NCBI RefSeq assembly: GCF_030230605.1
Contig: NZ_JASPDO010000009.1
Span: forward strand, 1-64,000
Direction: 5' to 3'
From: Brevibacterium sp. UMB1308A
GTDB taxonomy: Bacteria; Actinomycetota; Actinomycetes; Actinomycetales; Brevibacteriaceae
Length of the DNA stretch: 64,000 nucleotides
The translations under genes and the position numbers were made by a program. Below the pieces are notes generated by a model. The model did not search any database. It was not told the origin of the DNA and saw only the letters and a list, made by a program, of their open reading frames with translations. Shown piece after piece: positions 47,801 to 62,800 of this stretch (positions within the stretch are counted from its first letter, which is position 1; each line of letters opens with the position of its first letter).

Positions 47801-50800
47801 CGGCCGAGGTGCCCGTCGCCTCAGGCGCGACCGGCCCCCTGGCAGATGACCACCGTAGTGCGGACCATTATCACGGCGAAAACGGTGTGGGCGGAGTACA
47901 GCTCCCCCGCTCCCCACGACAACCCGTGGAGGAACCTGCCACTGAGTTTCTTTACCGCGTACTTTCTGAGTCGTCGCGCCCGGTCACTCTCATCGCTCTG
48001 GCACCATTGACGAACATTGCCCTGCTTCTTCGCGCATACCCACAGGCACGCACACACATTGACAGGATCGTCTGGATGGGTGGGGCACGCCGGTACGGTA
48101 ACGTCACTGCATCTGCCGAATTCAACGCATGGAGCGACCCTGAGGCTGCCCACGAAGTACTCCACAGCGGAATCCCCATCACGCTATACCCCCTGGAACC
48201 CTTCTACACGGTCACTGTCAGCAGCCAGCAAGTAGCCGAGTACACCTCGGCGGAGGATGCGCGGATCCGCACCATTGGACAGATGCTGGCATACTCCCAA
48301 ACCCGCAACGCAGGTGAAACCCGTATCCCTGACCACGCGGCTTCATGCCTGGGCGATGCAGGTGCCGTTATGAGTGTTGCCGCACCAGAACTCACTACTC
48401 ATGCGCGGTTTGCTGTAGACATTGAACTCGACGGCACTCTCACACGCGGACGCACGGTGATGGACGAACGGACCTCGCACACGGACACACACCCAGATGA
48501 TGAGCCATTCCACACGCAGGTCATCACAGAAGTCGACTACGAAGCTATGGAACAGCTTTTTATCAACACCGTCATTGCAGGAGAAGATACATGGGCAAAG
48601 TAATCGTCGTCGGATCCGTCAACGTCGACACCGTCCTCATGGTTAACCGGCACCCGCGCGTCGGCGAAACAATCTTTACGAACAAACTGGTCATCCAGCC
48701 AGGCGGCAAAGGCGCGAACCAGGCCGTCGCAGCTGCACGAGCAGGCGCAAAGACCTACCTGGTGGGTCTCACAGGAAGTGACAACGACGGCAAAAGGTAT
48801 CGCAAGCACCTAGTCAATTGCGATGTCGATGTCAGCCACTTAGGACAAGTCGACGGCTACACAGGCTCTGCATATATTGTGGTGGATTCACGCGGCGAAA
48901 ACTCGATCGTAGTGGACCCCGGCGCGAATCAGCACGTGGGCGACGATCAGATCGAAGCCGTTCGACAACTGGTAGAACCCGGTGACGTTGTGACCAGCAT
49001 GAACGAAGTCCCCACCCCAGCGATTATTGGTGCACTGGAAGTGGCAAAAGAGGGCGGGGCTACCACCGTGTTCAACCCGTCCCCGTGGGAAGAGGACATG
49101 CGCAGACTCGTGGAGATGTGCGACATTGTGGTTGCTAACGAGTTCGAGTCACAACAGTTAGGAAGCGAAAACCACTCGATTGCCATGACTTTCGGGGCTC
49201 GTGGAGCATTGTGGGACGGCATTTTCGCACCCGCCCCAGAAGTTGAAGCGTTCGATTCGACCGGCGCAGGAGATGTTTTCACCGGCACCTTGTGTGCCAT
49301 GCTCGCCCAGGGCGCGTCAAAGGAAGACGCACTCACGGTTGCGGTGCACAAAGGGTCGCACTCTGTGACCCATCAGGGCGCACAAATCTGGACGGTGTGA
49401 GCCACGTCAACACCGTTCATTGACCCACGTCACTGAGTGTGTTATTCATCACCATTGCACCAAATCCGCCCGTTGAAGTGGCTTTCGTTCATTCTGAACC
49501 CTTAAGGTTTGGCTCTGCATACATTGTCGTAACCTAAGGATTCGCATGGCTTCAGCAGCCACACACACGGGAGAACACTCTCAGACGAGGGACACTCGCT
49601 TTTTCGGCCATCCACTTCCTCTCGCCCAACTGTTTGGGCTCGAAATGTGGGAGCGTTTTTCCTACTACGGAATGACCGGGCTTCTGGCCCTCTACCTGTA
49701 CACGGCCGTGGACCTGGGCGGTGTTGGCCTGGAAGAACCTACAGCGCTGGCAATTGTTGGCGCCTATGGTGGTGCAGTGTTCTTAGCGACCGTGCTGGGA
49801 GCATGGATTGCTGACCGCCTGATGGGCGCTGAACCTGTTCTCTTCTGGTCAGCTGTCATCATCATGACTGGGCACATTGCTCTTGCTTTGCTCCCTGGTT
49901 TAGGCGGTGTCGCCGTTGGTCTGATCCTGGTTGCTTTGGGGTCTGGAGGCCTTAAAGCTAACGCATCAGCTCTTGTGGGAAGCCTCTACGACGAAAAGGA
50001 CTCCCGCCGTGAAGCCGGTTTCTCGATCTTCTACATGGGCGTGAACTTGGGCGCCTTACTGGGGCCTCTTCTTACAGGTATTTTGCAGCAGCGTATTGGC
50101 TTCCATATTGCTTTCGGTGCAGCAGCGGCAGGAATGGCGTTGGGTCTTGTCATCTACCTGACTGGTCGCCACAAGATGCCTGTTGAAGCCCGCCACGTCC
50201 CGGAACCACTCCCCCGCAAGAAGATGTGGGTTCTACCAGCCTCGATCATTGGAACTGTGCTCGCGATCTTCGCGCTGTGGACGAGCGGTCTGATGAACAA
50301 GGAGAATTTGGCGACGTGGACTGCTCTTGTTTCCTTGGGTGCCGCGGTGATTTATTTTACCGTCATGCTCGCTTCCAAGGACGTCAACAGCACAGAGCGC
50401 AGTCGTGTGTTGTCGTTTATTCCCTACTTCATTGCGTCCATTGCTTTTTGGTCGCTGTACCAGCAGATCTTCAACGTCATGACCAGTTACTCGCAAAACC
50501 AGCTGGACCGCACCCTGTTCGGCTGGGAAATGCCAATCAACTGGATCCAGCTGATCCCACCGATCTTCGTTATCGCACTCGCACCGGTTTTCTCCGCTAT
50601 CTGGCTCAAAATGGGTGACCGTCAACCTTCAGCCCCTGTCAAAGCCGGTCTGGCACTGATCATCATTGGTGGCGCCTTCCTCATGTTCCTGGTGTACGCG
50701 AATGCAGAAAAGAACACCGTCCCACTCCTGTGGGTCACCCTCATCTTCATGCTGTTCGTGATCGCTGAACTCTTGATTTCGCCTATCGGTTTGAGCCTCT

Positions 50801-53800
50801 CGACCCGTTTGGCGCCCAAGGCTTACACATCCCAAATGATTGCTGTGTTCTTCTTGTCCTCTGGTGTAGGAACTGCCCTGTCTGGAGTCTTCTCTGAGTA
50901 CTATGACGCTGCTAACCAAGTTCCTTATTGGTCTGCTCTTGGTGCCGGATCCATCGTAGTGGGAATTGTGGTCTTGGCAGTTGCTAAACCAGTTGTGAAG
51001 CTCATGAAGGGTGTCCGGTAAGCATCTACATTGCGCTGACATGATGTTCGAATCAACTCAGCTTGAACACTACTTAGACGGCAAAGCCCACGCTTGGCTA
51101 TACAAACACCGTCACGCTTCGGGACTCACACGTTGGGTCGTGGAGTTCACGGTGTTTGTTCTTAAGCAGGCGTGGGCTTGCATCTTTGGCGCAAGCTTCC
51201 TTGTTGTTCTTATTGCGTTTCGACTCTGGTGGCCAGAAAGCGCAATCGTCAGCCGTAACGACGCACTTGTTATCGCTGCAGTGATCATCCAAATCCTCAT
51301 GATCACTCTGAAGCTCGAGACGGGCAAAGAGCTGTGGATCATCATGCTGTTTCACGTCGTTGGTACCGGCATGGAAGTGTTCAAAACCGCCGTGGGTTCG
51401 TGGAGTTACGGCGATCACGGCGTGCTTCGTATTGGGCACGTTCCCCTCTACTCAGGGTTCATGTACGCCGCCGTCGGTTCATACATGGTGCGCGTCTATA
51501 AGCTGTTCGACCTTCGGTTTAACCGCTATCCCCCACGCTGGCTCACCGCGGTGATCGCACTGGCCATTTACATCAACTTCTTTACCCACCACTACATCTT
51601 CGATTTCCGCTGGATCCTTACTTTTGCAGTGATCGCATGTTTCGCCCCGTGCGTCATGCTGTTTAAAAATCACCGTAGCCGCCCCTACCGGCATCTTCCG
51701 CTTCTTCTCCCTTTTATAGGCACAGCATTCTTCATCTGGTTAGCCGAAAACATTGCCACCTGGGCAGGTGCCTGGATCTACCCCTCCCAACAAAACGGCT
51801 GGGAACTCGTGTCTATCCAGAAACTTGTCGCGTGGTTCCTGCTCATGATTATCTCCGTAGTGCTCGTAACCTTTGTCTACCCGCCACGGCCCTACAAGAA
51901 AGTCTGAACCTGTCGCCCTATACAATTACGCATAACGAAATAGCGTGGGTTGGGAAGAGAACGGGGTGTGGCGATGAGCGCCAACTTCAATCCGCAGAAG
52001 GTTGCGCAATTCAAGTCGAAATTCAAAAAGGCCTCAAACACGACACAACCGCCACATCCTGCACAGCTACCTCAACCCGGTCAGGCTGCACAACCGCCTC
52101 AACCCGGCCAGCCTGCCCCGGCCATGCCTTCCCAGCAACCAGCGCACCCCGCTCAGTCAGCGCAACCCACGCACTCTGCGGAGCCAGCAACCACCTCGGC
52201 GTAGGGATCCCAAACGTCCCGAATCCTCATAGGTGTAAGCGCGCTCATTCTTGTCGCGGCCCTTGCGGTGGGTGGCACCTACCTGTTTATGCGCGACGAC
52301 AACGCTACAGTGTCCTCCCCCGAACCTGTGGCTGAAGACCAGCAGGACGCCGAGCCAGACCAGTCAGGCGTAGGCAGCAACGAAGAGGAACCGGCGGTGT
52401 CAGACGACGCTGAAGGCTCAGACACCTCTGACGACACCAGCCTCAGCAGTGCAGAAAAGCTCGACCAGAAAGTTGAAGAAGACAAAGTTGTCGTCGATCA
52501 GAATCTGATTGGGAAATGGGTCCCTCAGATCTCGTCAAAGAAAGTCGGTATGGAAGCCGACGGCCAGGTGTGGGACGAAGACGCTATCTACGAAGAACAC
52601 CAGGAACTCGCAAACGAGTATGGCGCCTCGCAAGTGCTACTGCTGAAGTCGGAAGACTATGCCTCGTATCGCCAGCCGGGCTACTACGTCACGGTCATCG
52701 ATTCGTCGTACGACGATCCCGACGACGCCCTCCAGTGGTGCCGCTTCTACTCCTTAGACGCTGACCACTGTTACGCAAAGCAAATCAACACCACCGGCGG
52801 ACCAGACGGCACCACGCGTCTGCAAGAGTAAACGCCCGGCTCATGATGCCGTCCCGGCCCCCGGCCGAGGTGGTTGCTAGCTTTCCGTGTCCACCCGCGG
52901 GGCGAACTGACGTGGCTCAGTGGGAACTGTTTCGCCACGAACGAATGCACGGTAAGCGGGGTCATGGGCTTCAAGAACGCGGAGCACGTTCTTATTTCCG
53001 AGCCCTTCGAGCTCCTGGTGTGTCCACCCGCGTGACTCAAGTTCTGCGAACAGGTCTTGGTACGTTCCCACGTGGCCAAGGCCGTCAATCGTTGCGTCGA
53101 TGCCGTCGAAGTCCGCCCCGATTCCCACGGAGTCGACCCCGGCGAGTTCGCGCACGTGGTCCACGTGATCGGCAACCTGTTTGAGGGTCACCGCAGGTGC
53201 GGGTGTTGACTGGTCGCTTTCTTCCCACTCATAGCGTTCTTGCGAAATGAACTTGGGAACGAACGGAACCATCACGGTTCCATCGGCGTCACCAATGCGT
53301 GCCAACACGTCGTCGGGTACGTTGCGCGGGTGTTCACACAGCGCTCGTGCACCTGAGTGTGTGACCAGAACAGGCGTGTCTACCAAGTCAAGGGTTTGGC
53401 GCATCACACTGGGGGCGACGTGAGCCAGATCAGGAATCATGCCGATCCGCTCCATCTCTTTCACAACCTCATGCCCAAAGTCGGTGAGTCCGCCATGACG
53501 CGCGTCATCGGTTGCGGAATCGGCCCATTCGGTGGTCTTTGACCACGTGAGTGTCATGTACCGAGCGCCCAAGCGCGCATACTGGCGCAACGCTGCTAGG
53601 GACCCGTCGATCTGTGCCCCACCTTCTACACCAATGAGCGACGCGATCACACCGGCTTTCATCGACGCACGCACGTCATCAGCAGTCAAAGCCAGCTGGA
53701 AGTGTTCAGGGTACGACGCGATGAGCCGGTGAACAAAGTCAATCTGTTCAAGCGTGGCAGTGACTTGTTGCGCACCTTCCAACACAGGATCGATCCATAC

Positions 53801-56800
53801 CGACCAGAACTGCCCGGCTACCCCACCGGCGCGCAGACGCGGAATATCAGTGTGGAGAACCGGAACTTCGCCATCCAGCCCTTCTGTGCGGTACTGGCGT
53901 TCCACGCGGCTCTTCCAAGCCAGGTCGTTGTGTCCGTCGATTACGGGGTACATGAATCGCTCCTTTCGTGGCTTCTATCATGTCAGAAGAGAGTAGGACT
54001 GCGACATGGGCATCCAAGCATGCGGACACCCCCAGTTGTTCGTCGCAAACGCACAAAGGAGATTGGTTGTGGACACTGTTCGTTGGAGTATCGACATCAG
54101 GGACATCGACGCTCCAGTACTACATGAAGAAGGTGCCGATCTTCTGTGCGAAACCGCCAGCATCGGCAAAATCTTCCTTCTCGTAGAGGTCGCACGCCGA
54201 ATCCTGAACGGCGACCTGGATCCCACGTCCCCCATCGACATTCCGCAAGACCACTTAGTTGAAGAATCGGGAATCCTATACAGGTTCGTCAATCAAAACA
54301 TTGCAGTTGCTGACGCGGCTTTGCTCGTGGGCGCGTTCTCAGATAACTTGGCAACCAACGCCCTCATTCACATGTGCGGGTTGGATACTGTGCGTTCCGT
54401 TTCCCGCGAACTAGGATATAAGCACACGGCACTTTTGGACTTCATTCGCGACGAAGAACGCACACCTGACCTCCCCTGGGCATCTTCAGCTGGAACTGCC
54501 CGGGAACTTTCGCACGTCATGGAACAGCTGCACCATGGCACTGTTGTCTCTCCCGAGGTGAGCGCTCAAGTGTTGTCGTGGCTTGCCTCCGATGCGGACA
54601 CGTCTATGTTCGCTGACGCCTTTTACCTTGACCCTCTGGCGCACATTCATGAAGACGGAGTGCTGTTGCGTCATAAGACAGGAACCACCGAGGTCGTCCG
54701 GGCTGATGTGGGTATCGTCACCGGCCCAAAGGCCACAGTGTCATACGCGGTACTTGCGAACTGGAAAGGGATGGACGATCAACGTGAACCAGTCATGCAG
54801 AGAATGCGTGCGCTGGGTGCTCAGGTGCGCGCGTATGTCACGGGTAGATCTGCGCATGTAGGCTAAAACCTATGCAACCTGTTGAAATCGAAACTGAACG
54901 TTTGGTGCTACGTCCGCTGCAACCCGGTGATGCACAGGCCATCTGCGACATTTGCCAGGACCCACTGATCCAAAAGTGGACCATGGTCCCTTCACCGTAT
55001 CTGCTCAGTGATGCGGAATCGTTCATCTCTTTGACAACCCAATGGTGGGAATCCGACCAGCCCACCTGGATCATGCTCCTCAAGGAGGCACTCACGGAAG
55101 GCTCCCCAGACGCGGACGCCGATACCGCCTCGGCGCAGGTTGCCGGCATGATTTCGTACAACAACCCACTCATCGCAGGAGACCGCGGCGAGGTTGGCTA
55201 CTGGGCCAACCCCGAACACCGCGGCAAGGACTACACCAGCGAGGCACTCAACGCGATCATCGACTGGGGTTTTGAGCTGGGGCTAGGCGCGATCGGTTGG
55301 CGTTGCGAAGTCCACGACGGTGTGCCTAACTACGCGAGTGCTCGTGTGGCGCAAAAGTGTGGCTTTGTCTACGACGGCACGATCCGCTTAGAACACACCA
55401 ACAAAGGCAAGCTCTACGACTCGCGAATCGCAACCCTCACACCCAAAGACCCGCGCACCGACACCGGCCCGTGGCCAGATTAAAGCCCACAGGCCGGGTG
55501 TAGCGGAACCGCTGAGGCCCACGTTAAGACGCCTTCGACTCCGCAACGATCGACAGCACCTTTTGGTATCCGGTTGGAAGGTTTACACCAGCCACACCGG
55601 ATGCCTCGGTCATGGGAACCACGTGGATTTGGTTGTTCTTCACGGCAGGAATCTGCGCAACGGCCGGGTTGTTGAGAAGCGACTCGAACGGCTCCTTGCC
55701 CTTGCCCATAAAGTCTTCGAGCAAAATGATGTCCGGTTGAGCTTTGACCAGCTTTTCTACGTCAATCGGTGAGGTGTTCTCAATACCCAGCGTTTCGGTT
55801 GCGTCCTTCGCACCAGCACGGATCGCAAGCCCGGGAAGCATCTGGTCTGAGTCCATCACCATGATCTTGTCACCGCGCGCCATGAGAGCGAGCGCAGACG
55901 GTTCATGGTCAGCGTCCATGCGCTTGTCGTCGATCTCCTTGATCTTTTTCATAAGCGCATCTGATTCGGATGTTGCTTTGTCTTCTTCGTGGAGTGCTTC
56001 ACCCACCCGTTTGAGCGTTTCCGCGTACTTCTCTGGGGTGCTGAAGTCCTCGGTGTGCAACTGCAGCACCGGCACGTTCGCCTTCTGTAGCTGCTCCGCT
56101 GCGGACTTTTCTCCCCCGTGACGCGCGGTGGTGAGCACCAGGTCAGGCTTGAACGCCAGAATCTGTTCAGCGTCTGGGTTCACGCCCGGTGGCAAAGTGT
56201 TTTCGACCTTCCTGGCTTCCAATGGCACCATGCCCATTTGAGGGTTCTTCGAGCTTGCGCTCACGGCTGCCATGTTGTCAGCACCTGTGAGCAAGAGAGC
56301 CATATCGGATATTTCAGAGCTGGTTGCAACGACGCGAGTGGGCTTCTCTTTTGGAACAACGAACTCACTAGCACCGGTGTCACCGTTGCCCTCAGAGTTT
56401 CCAGCACCTCCAGCGTCTTCAGACTGACCGTTCGAACATCCCGTCAACGCCAGAACGCCAATCATTCCCACCGCACACGTGCGGACAGCGGATCGGACAA
56501 CCTTCTTCAGCATTTTTCTCCTTCTAGACCCCTAACGGGCCAGCTCAAGGATAGTCGGCGCACACGTGCATGCACCTATTCGCATGTGCACATATGCGCA
56601 ATCTCACAGTCGCATCAGTCTAAAGGTGTGACGGTTAGCATCCCAGTGACCTCTGAGCGACGCACATCCACTTTGACCCCGTACGCGCTTTCTAAGAAAG
56701 CGGGGGTGAGAACGACCTCGGGCGGGCCCTGCGCCACCACCTGGGAACCCGCCGAGGTGGGAGCCAGCAGCACGAGTTCGTCGCAGTACCGTGCGGCTTG

Positions 56801-59800
56801 AGTGATGTCGTGGAGGACCGCGATCACGGTGCGGTGTCCGCTGGCCCACGGGCGTAGCAACTGCAGCACCCGCTGTTCGTGGTTGAGATCCAAGGCCGAG
56901 GTGGGTTCGTCAAGGACCAGAGTGGGCGCTTCCTGCGCGATCGCGCGGGCCAGCGAAGTGAGTTGGCGCTCGCCTCCACTGGTTTGGCGTACGGGCCGGT
57001 CAGCCCAGTCCGTGGCCCCCACCTGCTCTAACGCGGCGTCAATCACCTCGACGTCGTGGGCAGATTTCAGAGTGAACCGATCTTGGCGCACGTACCGGCC
57101 CATCGAAACGAGCTCACGGCCGGTGAAGTCGTCCGGAGGTGGCGTGTCTTAAGCGACAAACGCGACGTGTTCGGCGCGTTCCCGAGCGCTCATGTGCGCT
57201 ATTTCATGACCGTCCACTCGTACAGAACCCGTGTAGGCACGAACACCAAGGATCGCGTGCAGAAGCGTTGATTTACCCGCCCCGTTGGGTCCAATAATGC
57301 CGTGAACATGACCTGGTTCGAACGTCGCAGACACATCGCTCAGTACAGTGCGTTTGCCGTACGCAACCGCCACGTTTTCCAGAGTGACGCCGGTACTCAT
57401 CGCCTGTTCCCCGTTTGTCGTCACCGTGCCCTCCGCATCACCAGGAACAGCAAGAATGGTGCGCCCACCAGTGCTGTTACGGTTCCGGTTTGGAGCACAA
57501 CAGGGTTAAAGATCATCCGCGCGCACGTGTCGGCGACAACCAGGAACGTTCCTCCTAGAAAGAACGAGGCTGGGAGCAAGAACGTGTGGTCGGAACGGAA
57601 CATCAAACGCACCAAGTGCGGAACCACCAAACCAACAAACGCAATGATTCCCGTGATCGCCACACCAGCGGCGGTGGTGAGAGCTGCGGCTGCCAACACC
57701 AGCTGCGAGACCCGGCGCACTTCAACCCCAGAGGACTGAGCGGTGGTCTCCCCCAGAGCGAACATGTTGAGTTCACGCGCAAAGAACAGCACACCGGCCG
57801 CACCAACAAACAGCGGAATGATCGCAACACCCAGATCGCTCATGGTGCGGCCTGTCAGATCACCGTTGAGCCAAAACAACGCAGAACGCGCGTCCTCAGC
57901 GTTCGTCGCATTCGCAATCACCGCTGAAATTACGGCACCCAAAAACGCGTTCATCGACATACCCACCAACAACAGGGTTGCCGGGGAACCACCTCGGCGG
58001 AATCCAATCGCTTGGACAACAAACGTGGCAACCAACGCTCCCACAAAAGCGCCCACGGGCAAAACCCACGGGTTCGCAACACCGCACACGATGCACAAAA
58101 CCGCCACGGTAGCCGCGCCACTGGACACTCCTGTGATGCCAGGTTCTGCTAACGGATTGCGGAACACCGCCTGCATTGCCGCGCCCGCGATACTGAGTGA
58201 GCCACCCACCAAAGCCGCCGTGAGAACCCGTGGCAGGCGCACCTCGGTCACCAACAGATCAGGGCCTTGTGGCTCCACACCGCCCGGCATTAACCGTGCC
58301 AAAGCGCCAACGACCTCGGGAAGGGTCAGCGTCACAGGGCCAACCGCAACAGCAACAAAACTGGCGACAAGCAACACCACAGCAAGCACACCGAGCCACA
58401 CGAACCGGGTCGGCAAGGTGGTAGAGCGCATCACGGCTGGGCGGGTGCGCTGAGGAACTTCACGTTTGGGCATGTCTCCTACAAGAATACGGATACGATA
58501 CATGTATGGCGGTAGACCCAGCGGTGTTGCGTGAATTTGCGTCCGAACTAGGAATACGAACTGAGTACTACGGCAGTGACGGTGCTTTCAAAAGCGTGCC
58601 GCACGAAACCTTGCAAGCGGTCGTGGCGTCGTTTGGGTATCCGGTTGAGTCGAACCAGGACGTTGACGCGGCCCGCACAGAACGCACCCTCGCATACTGG
58701 CAACGGACCTTGCCTCCCATCACCGTGACACGCGACGACCGGGAGGACACAATCCCGGTTCATGTCCCCCATGGGACGTCCGTGACCGTGGACATGCTTT
58801 TTGAAGACGGCGGGGGTCAGGCGCTCACCCAGGTTGAGGACAATACGCCGCCTTTTGATACCGGCGCCGAGGTCGTTGGCCAGGCCCGCTTTTTACTTCC
58901 GGCAGGGCTGCCGTTGGGGTGGCACACGCTGGTGGCACACACGGAAAAAGGCGAGGCACACGCGCAAGCGGTGGTGACACCGGCGCGGTTGACCACCTCA
59001 GACGTGGTGAGTAGACGACGTGCCGTGGGCGTTCACGCGCAGCTGTACTCAGTGCGGTCGGAACGGTCCTGGGGTATGGGCGATATCGCTGATCTTCGTG
59101 ATGTGAGCGCGATCCTGGGGGCGCGCTTCAACGCTGATTTTGTGCAGATCAACCCGTTGCACGCCACTGCGCCCGCTCCCCCGGTTGAAGCGTCGCCGTA
59201 TTTGCCGTCATCGCGGCGTTTTTTCGCTGCCTTGTATGTGCGGGTGGAGGACATTCCGGAGTTTGCGCAGGCGCCTGAGTCTGTTCGGCAACGTGTGCGC
59301 GAATTGCACCAGCAGTTTGCGTCGGTTAACCGGCTGAATACGTTGCTTGATAGGAACCGGGTGTTGACGGCGAAGCTCGAAGCGCTGGAGCTGTTGTTTG
59401 CGGTTCCGCGCACCCCGGCGCGGAAGGCGCTGTTCGATGCGTATCGCAGGGCGGAAGGTTCCGGACTGTCCGAGTTTGCTCAGTGGTGCGCGGATGAGGC
59501 GGGACGATGCCGGCCTGGGGACGCGGTGATGGCTGATCCTGAGTTTCACGCTTGGGTGCAGTGGATCATCGACGAGCAACTTATGCATGCTCAGTCTGCT
59601 GCGACGGCTGCGGGTATGCGTATTGGCATCATGCATGACCTGGCTGTGGGAGTCGAAGAGAACGGTGCCGATGCATGGATGCACAGGACCGTTTTAGCTG
59701 AGGGCGTGTCGGTTGGTGCTCCGGCTGATCAGTACAACGAGCATGGTCAGGATTGGTCGCAATCCCCGTGGCACCCCGAACGCATGGTCCAGCACTGCTA

Positions 59801-62800
59801 CCGGCCGTGGCGTGACATGCTGCGTACGCTCATGCGTCATGCCGGGGGCTTACGGGTTGACCACATTCTGGGGCTGTTCCGTTTGTGGTGGATTCCACGT
59901 GGCAACACCGCGCTCAACGGCGCATATGTGACGTATGTCCACGAGGCGTTTGTAGGGATTCTGGCGTTGGAGGCGCAGAGGTCCGGCACCGTTGTGGTGG
60001 GTGAGGACTTGGGAACGTTCGAACCGTGGATCCAGGACTATTTGCAGGAGCGTGGGATCCTGGGCACCTCGGTACTGTGGTTCGAGCGGGACGGTGGGAC
60101 ACCTCGGGCCCCGCAACGATACCGACGCGCGTGCCTAGCAACGGTCAACACGCACGATTTGGCGCCGGTGCGTGGGTATGTGGACTGTTCGCATGTCAAG
60201 GTGCGTGAACAGTTGGGGTTGCTCACCCGGCCGGTGACCCAGGAGTTTGCTGACGAGAAGCGGGCGATTGATGCGGTCGTTGAGGCGGCGGATGTGGCGG
60301 GATGCTTCGGCCCTGAGGGCTCGAGCGACACGGATGATTTGGTTGTGGGGTTGCACCGGTATATCGCGCAGACGCCAGCAGTTCTGGTTGCGGCGGGGCT
60401 TGCCGATTGTGTGGGTGAACGGCGCATGCAGAATCAGCCGGGGACAAACACGGAGTACCCGAACTGGAAACTGCCGCTTGCTGATTCGAAAGGTCGTGTG
60501 GTGTTGGTCGACGATCTGGTTGGGCAGCCTCTGCTTGCTCGCATTATGGATGCGCTTTCCGAATAATTTTTTATACGATGAGCCCGTGACTGACTCATAT
60601 AGCGTGAACGCGGAATGGTATGCGGCCCTGGTTATACCGTGGCAAGACGGGATGGACAGTGCGGTCCGAACGCTTTTAGGACCGATCGACGGTGGTGCTG
60701 TTGTCGACATCGCAAGTGGCGTGGGCACGGGTTTGCCACTGTTGCATGAACTGGGTGCGGAGCGCCTGTACGCGGTTGAACCGTCTGAAGCGATGCGGAT
60801 TGGGCTGGTGACAACGGTGGCGCGCGATCCGAAGCTCATGAGTGTCACCACCGTTGTTCCGCATGCGTTTCCGCAGGCCAGCGAGCTATTGCCGGCGGAG
60901 TGGTCGGCGGGCGTGATGTTGAATGCGCTTGGTCACCTGGACGATACTGACCGGGAAGAGTTGTGGGCTACTGTTGCGAAGCGGCTGGTACCTGGCGGGA
61001 GATTTGTTCTTTCACTGCAACCACCTGAAACGGTCACGGAGATTCCGTGGGCCGACTTTGGATCTGTGCAGATTGGTGATCATGTATTGCAGACGCGAGG
61101 CAAGGCGGAACCGCTGAGTGACACGCATGTGGAGTGGACCATGGAGTGGACGCTCATGGACCAGGACCGTGCCGTAATTGACGCTCGCACAACCACCTAC
61201 CCGTGGCGGGTGCTCAGTCACGACCAGGTGGTTGACGAAGCGTCCCGGCACGGGCTCGTGGAAGTGCATGGCGAGGCGATTCCCACGTTTGTTGCGTTGG
61301 AAAAGCCTGTCTAGACGGAAAGCAACTACTTCGTAAAGAAGTCGTTTGGACCGGTGATGTTTCCGTCCTTGTCGTACAAGTAGAAACCTTTGCCGTCAGC
61401 AATACCGCTGAAGCCAGCGTCGATCGCCTCTTGTAGCTTTGCGGCAAAACGTTGTTCGGTTTCGTCTTCAGAGTTACGTGAAATGTTTGCTGCAACGTTG
61501 AAGCCGACTACGTCGTACACCTCAAACGGGCCGCGTCCAAAATGGGTTCCGGCCTTCCATGCGTTGTCGATTGCTTCAGGTTCTCCAACCCCATTGATGT
61601 AGAGGGCTGATCCGGCACGCAACCATGGGATTAGCAACGAGTTTAGGAAGTACCCTGGCGTTTCTTTTTCTACTCGAGCAGGGACCATGCCAGTTTCTTC
61701 CGCAAATGTAACTGCTTTGTCAACGGTCGAAGGGTCCGTTTTGGACGTACCCATGACTTCTGCGAGGTTCTGGGACCAGATACGGTTGGCGTAGTGGATT
61801 GCGACAAATCGTTCCGGTGCTCCGCTTGAGTCAGCGAAAAGCGAAGGCAGGAGCGATGAGGTGTTGGTGGCAAGCACTGTGCGTGCGTCAGCCAGTTTTC
61901 CTACTTTTTCCCATGTTTCGCGTTTCAGGTCCAAGTTTTCAGGTACCGCTTCAATAATGATGTCAACGTCACTCACGGCTTTTGCAAGTTCAGTAGTGGT
62001 TGAAATTCGCGACAGCGCTTCATCGAACTTAGGTTCACTGAAGTCGCTGAGATCTTCCGAGTAGCCGCGACGCATCCAGTCCCAGCGAGCCGGCAGTTTG
62101 TCGAGTGATTCCTGGAACGGATCAAAAATTGTGACGTCTTTTCCGTGGTATGCCGCTTGCATAGCAATTTGGGATCCCAAAACGCCACCACCCAAGATTG
62201 TTACGGTCTTAAAGATTGTCATTGTATGCCCCTCCTAAAGAGTCGAATGCCTGTGGTTCGAATGCTACTCCTGTCAGGAGACTGGGCGGGGTCATCGCGA
62301 AGCAAAATGTCTGTGAACTCTACTTGGACAAGCGGTCTTTACGACGTAGTTGACCTGCGAGGATAGGGGCAACGAGGGACGTGAGGACAACCAGGATCCA
62401 GAAATCGCCGTTGCGCACATCGAAGGTGGCGAGGAACTGCCCGATTGTTGCTCCTTCAAGGAACATGGGCACAGCGTCGAAAACGTTAGTGAGAATGAAC
62501 CAGCCAATTCCCATGATGACGTAGTCCGCGGGTTTGCAGTCCCGAATCTTGGGAATAAAGATGAAGGCCATCCCTAAAATCAGAATCGATAAGATGATCC
62601 CGCTTACCGGACGTGCTGCATCTCCGATCGCGTCAACTAGCACGTTTTCGCGAAAGCCACCGTTCAAAATGGCCAGCGGAATGATGCCCAACCAGACGGC
62701 AAACGCCTTCAAGAACTTCATGGCTCAATTATCTCAAACGTGCTTGCGCGCTTACGTCGCAGGGCAGTCGCCTGAAGAGGTGACTGCCCTGTGTCATGCG